The position numbers and the translations under genes were made by a program. DNA of 64,000 nucleotides from JABCPH02 sp963524305 (GTDB lineage: Bacteria > Fusobacteriota > Fusobacteriia > Fusobacteriales > Leptotrichiaceae). The notes under the pieces were generated by a model. That model did not search any database, was not told the DNA's origin, and saw only the letters and a list, made by a program, of their open reading frames with translations. The stretch spans positions 12,922-76,921 of the forward strand of contig CAURGH010000009.1 in NCBI GenBank assembly GCA_963524305.1, given 5' to 3'. Shown in pieces: positions 61,140-64,000 of this stretch; the stretch's first letter is position 1; each line of letters opens with the position of its first letter.

Positions 61140-63836
61140 TTATTTTAATTCTCCCCAATTTTTTGCACTTGCACCATTCGCTTCCAATCGAACATCCTTG
61201 AAAACAATCGTATTTTCCATAATATCTTCAATTTTTCCTAAATATTTCTCAATCGCTTCATCTTTCACTTCAAATATCAATTCATCATGCACTTGCAATA
61301 ACATTTTTATATCACTTTCATCTTTAAACCGTTCATACAACTCAATCATAACTTTTTTAATAATATTAGCTGCTGTTCCTTGAATTACAGTATTTACAGC
61401 CATTCTATCCGCTTGACTTCTAATATTTTTATTACTAGAATTTATCCCAAAAATATATCTTCTCGTTCCATACAATGTTTCTACAAATCCATCTTTCTTG
61501 GCATTCTCCAAAATACTATCTAAAAACTCTCTAACTTTTGGATATTGCTCAAAATATGTTCTAATATACTTCGTTGCGTCCTCAACCGTAATTTTCAACT
61601 CCTGCGACAATCCAAAAGGTGTTTTTCCATACAAAACACTAAAGTTAATAACTTTTGCAATACTTCTTTCCATTCTAGTTATCTCTTCATCATCTGTTTT
61701 AAAAAATATTTTTCTCGCTGTCAATTCATGCAAATCTTCACCTTTTCTATACGCCTCTATCAAATGTTCATCTTTTGATAATTCTGCCAAAACTCTCAAC
61801 TCAATTTGCGAATAATCGAATGAAATCAAACTCCAACCTTCTTTTGAAATAAATCCTTTTCTAATTTTTATTCCATCGTCTGTTCTTGCTGGAATATTCT
61901 GAAGATTTGGATTTGACGATGACAATCTTCCAGTTGCGGTCCCATTTTGATGGAATGTGGTGTGAATTCTGTCATTTTCATCTGCCAATTTTGGAATCGG
62001 TTCCACATAAGTCGAAAGCAGTTTCGTATAACCTCTATAATCCAACAATTTTCCAGCTATCTCAATCCCTCTCAATGACAGCTCTTCCAAGACCTTCACA
62101 TCAGTCGAATATCCAGTTTTTGTCTTTTTAATCGGTTCAATTCCCATTTTTTCAAACAAAATTTGCGACAATTGTTTTGGCGAACCAATATTAAACTCTT
62201 CTCCTGACAATTCATAAACTTCTTTTGTAACTTCCTTTATCTTTTCTTCCAACTCTGTCTTGTAATCAGAAAAATATCGTTTATCAATTTTAATTCCTTC
62301 CAATTCCATACTTGCTAAAACTGGAACTAATCTACTTTCCAAATCTTCGTAAATCTTATCCAATCCTTCTTCTATCAATTTATCCTTCAACAATTTCTCA
62401 ACCTTTTTAATACATAATGCTCTTTTCCCTAAAAATTTTATTTTTTCGTCTTCAGAAACAATTTCTCCTTTTTTCTTTTTAAACACTGTTTCAAATTTTT
62501 CCAATGTTCTATCCAAAAGCGTGTACACAATATGCTCCAAATCCATTGGACTTTCTGTCCCCAAAACATACCAAGCTAACATCACATCAAAATAATTTTT
62601 TGTATCAATTCCGCTTTTTATAAGTTCTTTTACATTATAACCAATTATTTTTTTCTTCTCTAACTCTTTATAAATCTCATTTTTAATCGTATTTACATTC
62701 GATTCTTCATTCAAAAACACAATATTTTCTTCGCCATTACTTAAAGCCAATCCAACTTCATTTTCAAAAATCCCAATTTCATTTCCTAATTTTAAAATTT
62801 CATCCATTCCATTTTCCCAGCTGATTTTTCTAAACTTCTCTTTCTCTTGACTTACCAACTGATTAGAAAATAATGACATTTGAGGATTTGAATTTTCATC
62901 AGAACTAGAACTTGACTCAAATAAATTTCGTCCATCTTTTGCCTTTTCCATCAATTCACTCTCTACAGCTAAAGAAAATTTCTTAAATTCCATTTTTCTA
63001 TACAAATTCAATAATTTTTCTAAATCTTTTTCCTCTAATTTCAATTTTTTCTTATCATATTCGACACCCACATCTCTTTTTACAGTCGCCAATCTTCTAC
63101 TCAAAAATGCAGATTCTTTCCCAGCTATCAAATTTTCCTTCTCTTTACCCTTTCTCTCATCAATTTTTTCATAAATCGTTTCCAAATTTCCATATTCTTC
63201 GATTAATGTTTTCCCTTTTTTCGGACCAATCCCACTCACTCCAGGAATCCCATCAGAAGCATCTCCCATCAATCCAAAATAATCCGGTATCTGCTCTGGT
63301 GCCACACCAATATGGTTAATTACATCTTCCTTCGTTCTAATGTGCTTAAACAATGAATTTTTTTTATCTCCTTTACCCAACAGTGCAATATTTATTTTCC
63401 CATTGACCAATTGAGCTAGATCCTTATCCCCTGTCAAAACAAATGTTTCAATTTCTTCATCTTTATCTTCAGAAAACAATGTTGCCAAAGTCGCAATCAC
63501 GTCATCTGCCTCATAACCTTGCACTTTATACTTTGGAATCTTATACCCATCTAAAAGCTCCATAATATCTTCCTGTTGCTCCCTCAATTCCTCTGGCATA
63601 CTTTCTCTGTGAGCCTTATACGATTCCAACACATCTGAACGTTTCAATTCACTTCTCTTTACATCCAAACAAGCAACAATATAATCTGGCTCAAATTCCC
63701 TCAAAATTGCCTCCAATGTATTCACAAAACCATACGTTGCACCTGTTGACATTCCTTTTGAATTTATCATATTTTTCAGTGCATAATGACTTCGATACAT
63801 AATAGCACTCGTATCCAGTATAACTGCTTTTTTCAT
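61140..63836 (-). CDS. polA: DNA polymerase I
   Basis: The 898-aa enzyme fills gaps and removes RNA primers. It has the 5'-3' nuclease domain (about 1-290; LDTSAIMYRSHYAL, GYEADDVIATL, VLTGDKDLAQLV, GDASDGIPGVSGIGPKKG), a linker, and the polymerase domain with motif A SFDYSQIELRVLAELS (about 685), motif B RSIAKVINFSVLYGKTPFGLS and motif C LQVHDELIFEV (about 860). The middle domain matches the 3'-5' exonuclease fold but lacks the DxE metal motif (reads IGIFENEVGLALS), so it is predicted non-proofreading, like Taq. Its promoter region abuts the IS-like hairpin at 63900. Confidence 0.97.
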   Translation of the reverse strand: MKKAVILDTSAIMYRSHYALKNMINSKGMSTGATYGFVNTLEAILREFEPDYIVACLDVKRSELKRSDVLESYKAHRESMPEELREQQEDIMELLDGYKIPKYKVQGYEADDVIATLATLFSEDKDEEIETFVLTGDKDLAQLVNGKINIALLGKGDKKNSLFKHIRTKEDVINHIGVAPEQIPDYFGLMGDASDGIPGVSGIGPKKGKTLIEEYGNLETIYEKIDERKGKEKENLIAGKESAFLSRRLATVKRDVGVEYDKKKLKLEEKDLEKLLNLYRKMEFKKFSLAVESELMEKAKDGRNLFESSSSSDENSNPQMSLFSNQLVSQEKEKFRKISWENGMDEILKLGNEIGIFENEVGLALSNGEENIVFLNEESNVNTIKNEIYKELEKKKIIGYNVKELIKSGIDTKNYFDVMLAWYVLGTESPMDLEHIVYTLLDRTLEKFETVFKKKKGEIVSEDEKIKFLGKRALCIKKVEKLLKDKLIEEGLDKIYEDLESRLVPVLASMELEGIKIDKRYFSDYKTELEEKIKEVTKEVYELSGEEFNIGSPKQLSQILFEKMGIEPIKKTKTGYSTDVKVLEELSLRGIEIAGKLLDYRGYTKLLSTYVEPIPKLADENDRIHTTFHQNGTATGRLSSSNPNLQNIPARTDDGIKIRKGFISKEGWSLISFDYSQIELRVLAELSKDEHLIEAYRKGEDLHELTARKIFFKTDDEEITRMERSIAKVINFSVLYGKTPFGLSQELKITVEDATKYIRTYFEQYPKVREFLDSILENAKKDGFVETLYGTRRYIFGINSSNKNIRSQADRMAVNTVIQGTAANIIKKVMIELYERFKDESDIKMLLQVHDELIFEVKDEAIEKYLGKIEDIMENTIVFKDVRLEANGASAKNWGELK

Positions 63837-63889
63837 CTATCTATTTTTTCCTTTCTTTTACTATTTCTATTTCTTCATTTTATTTTAAA

Positions 63890-63895
63890 ATTATA
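63890..63895 (-). promoter_or_regulatory. -10 element upstream of polA
   Basis: TATAAT on the minus strand, extended by GGA, lies 5 bases from the hairpin at 63900. No clear -35 element is present. Confidence 0.45.
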
Positions 63896-63898
63896 TCC

Positions 63899-63931
63899 TG
63901 AACCTCCCACGACTAAAGTCGCAGGGTTCTA
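63899..63931 (-). mobile_element. Hairpin like an IS200/IS605 right end (possible omega-RNA 3' end)
   Basis: Minus-strand GAACCCTGCGACTTTAGTCG followed by TGGGAGGTTCA folds into a hairpin with a small internal loop, the shape and sequence style (GACTTTAGTC core, GAGGTTCA end) of right ends of tnpB-bearing IS200/IS605 elements. If so, the element's body, with tnpB, lies beyond position 64000; the 63932-64000 stretch has no intact ORF I could recognise. Basis is motif recall, so moderate confidence. Confidence 0.5.
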
Positions 63932-64000
63932 AAATCTTTAAAAATATTTAAAAATTTTCTAAGAAGTTTGATAGTCCTATGCTATCCTTATTCTTTTAGG

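Noticed and set aside
1..64000. CRISPR array, prophage or large integrated element
   Set aside because: No regularly spaced direct repeats of 25-40 bases with unique spacers, no integrase, capsid or transposase gene; the 40-bp tandem repeat at 53430 has no spacers.

Overview
The window is a very AT-rich bacterial segment with short gaps, many AGGAGG-type ribosome binding sites and simple intrinsic terminators. Gene content (fused PurL, metNIQ with MetQ lipoproteins, AzlCD, MalL, YARHG and DKNYY proteins, Gram-negative-style lipoproteins) fits Fusobacteriota, most likely Leptotrichia or a close relative. That placement is inference from gene content and composition; no phylogeny was run. Almost everything is on the minus strand. 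The plus-strand exceptions are sfsA, the mgtE pair with ttcA, and an amidohydrolase.

Layout. 1-590: start of pnp, cut by the window edge. 0.8-2.8 kb: two unrecognised genes, one perhaps a regulator. 3.3-24.4 kb: de novo purine synthesis. The main operon reads (minus strand) guanine-class riboswitch, 60-aa ORF, terminator, purL, purE, coiled-coil membrane protein, purC, purF, yciI-like, purM, purN, membrane protein, frameshifted TPR gene, purH. purD lies apart at 3.4-4.6 kb. Between purH and purD lie a tannase-like secreted esterase, tRNA-Lys, a cluster of very small genes, secreted YARHG and lipoprotein genes, a TPR protein and sfsA. 24.5-28.3 kb: metA-mscS-MBL hydrolase-dtd-NlpC/P60 operon. 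28.5-32.2 kb: methionine importer metN-metI-metQ-metQ. 32.4-34.95 kb: polar amino acid ABC importer preceded by a Cys-Cys-His4 leader peptide and terminator. 35-36.4 kb: M20 peptidase and tRNA-Leu. 36.5-40.5 kb: two tandem mgtE Mg2+ channels and a TtcA-like enzyme. 40.6-57.3 kb: nucleoside salvage genes (cdd, deoD, deoB, deoC, pdp, a BMP-type nucleoside-binding lipoprotein) mixed with putP, GNAT, NUDIX, corA, DNA repair and hypothetical genes. 57.4-64 kb: cinA N-domain, malL, azlCD, polA, and at the edge a hairpin resembling an IS200/IS605 right end.

The most interesting parts are regulatory and lie between the obvious genes: (1) a candidate type I toxin-antitoxin locus beside tRNA-Lys (20-aa hydrophobic peptide with strong SD, and a small terminated RNA complementary to its SD region); (2) a CCHHHH leader peptide plus terminator ahead of an amino acid importer; (3) a purine riboswitch followed by a 60-aa ORF whose stop lies in a terminator just before purL; (4) two short ORFs in the mgtE leader, one starting acidic and Pro-containing. 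Several small mobile-element remnants and palindromic repeats are scattered through the intergenic DNA.
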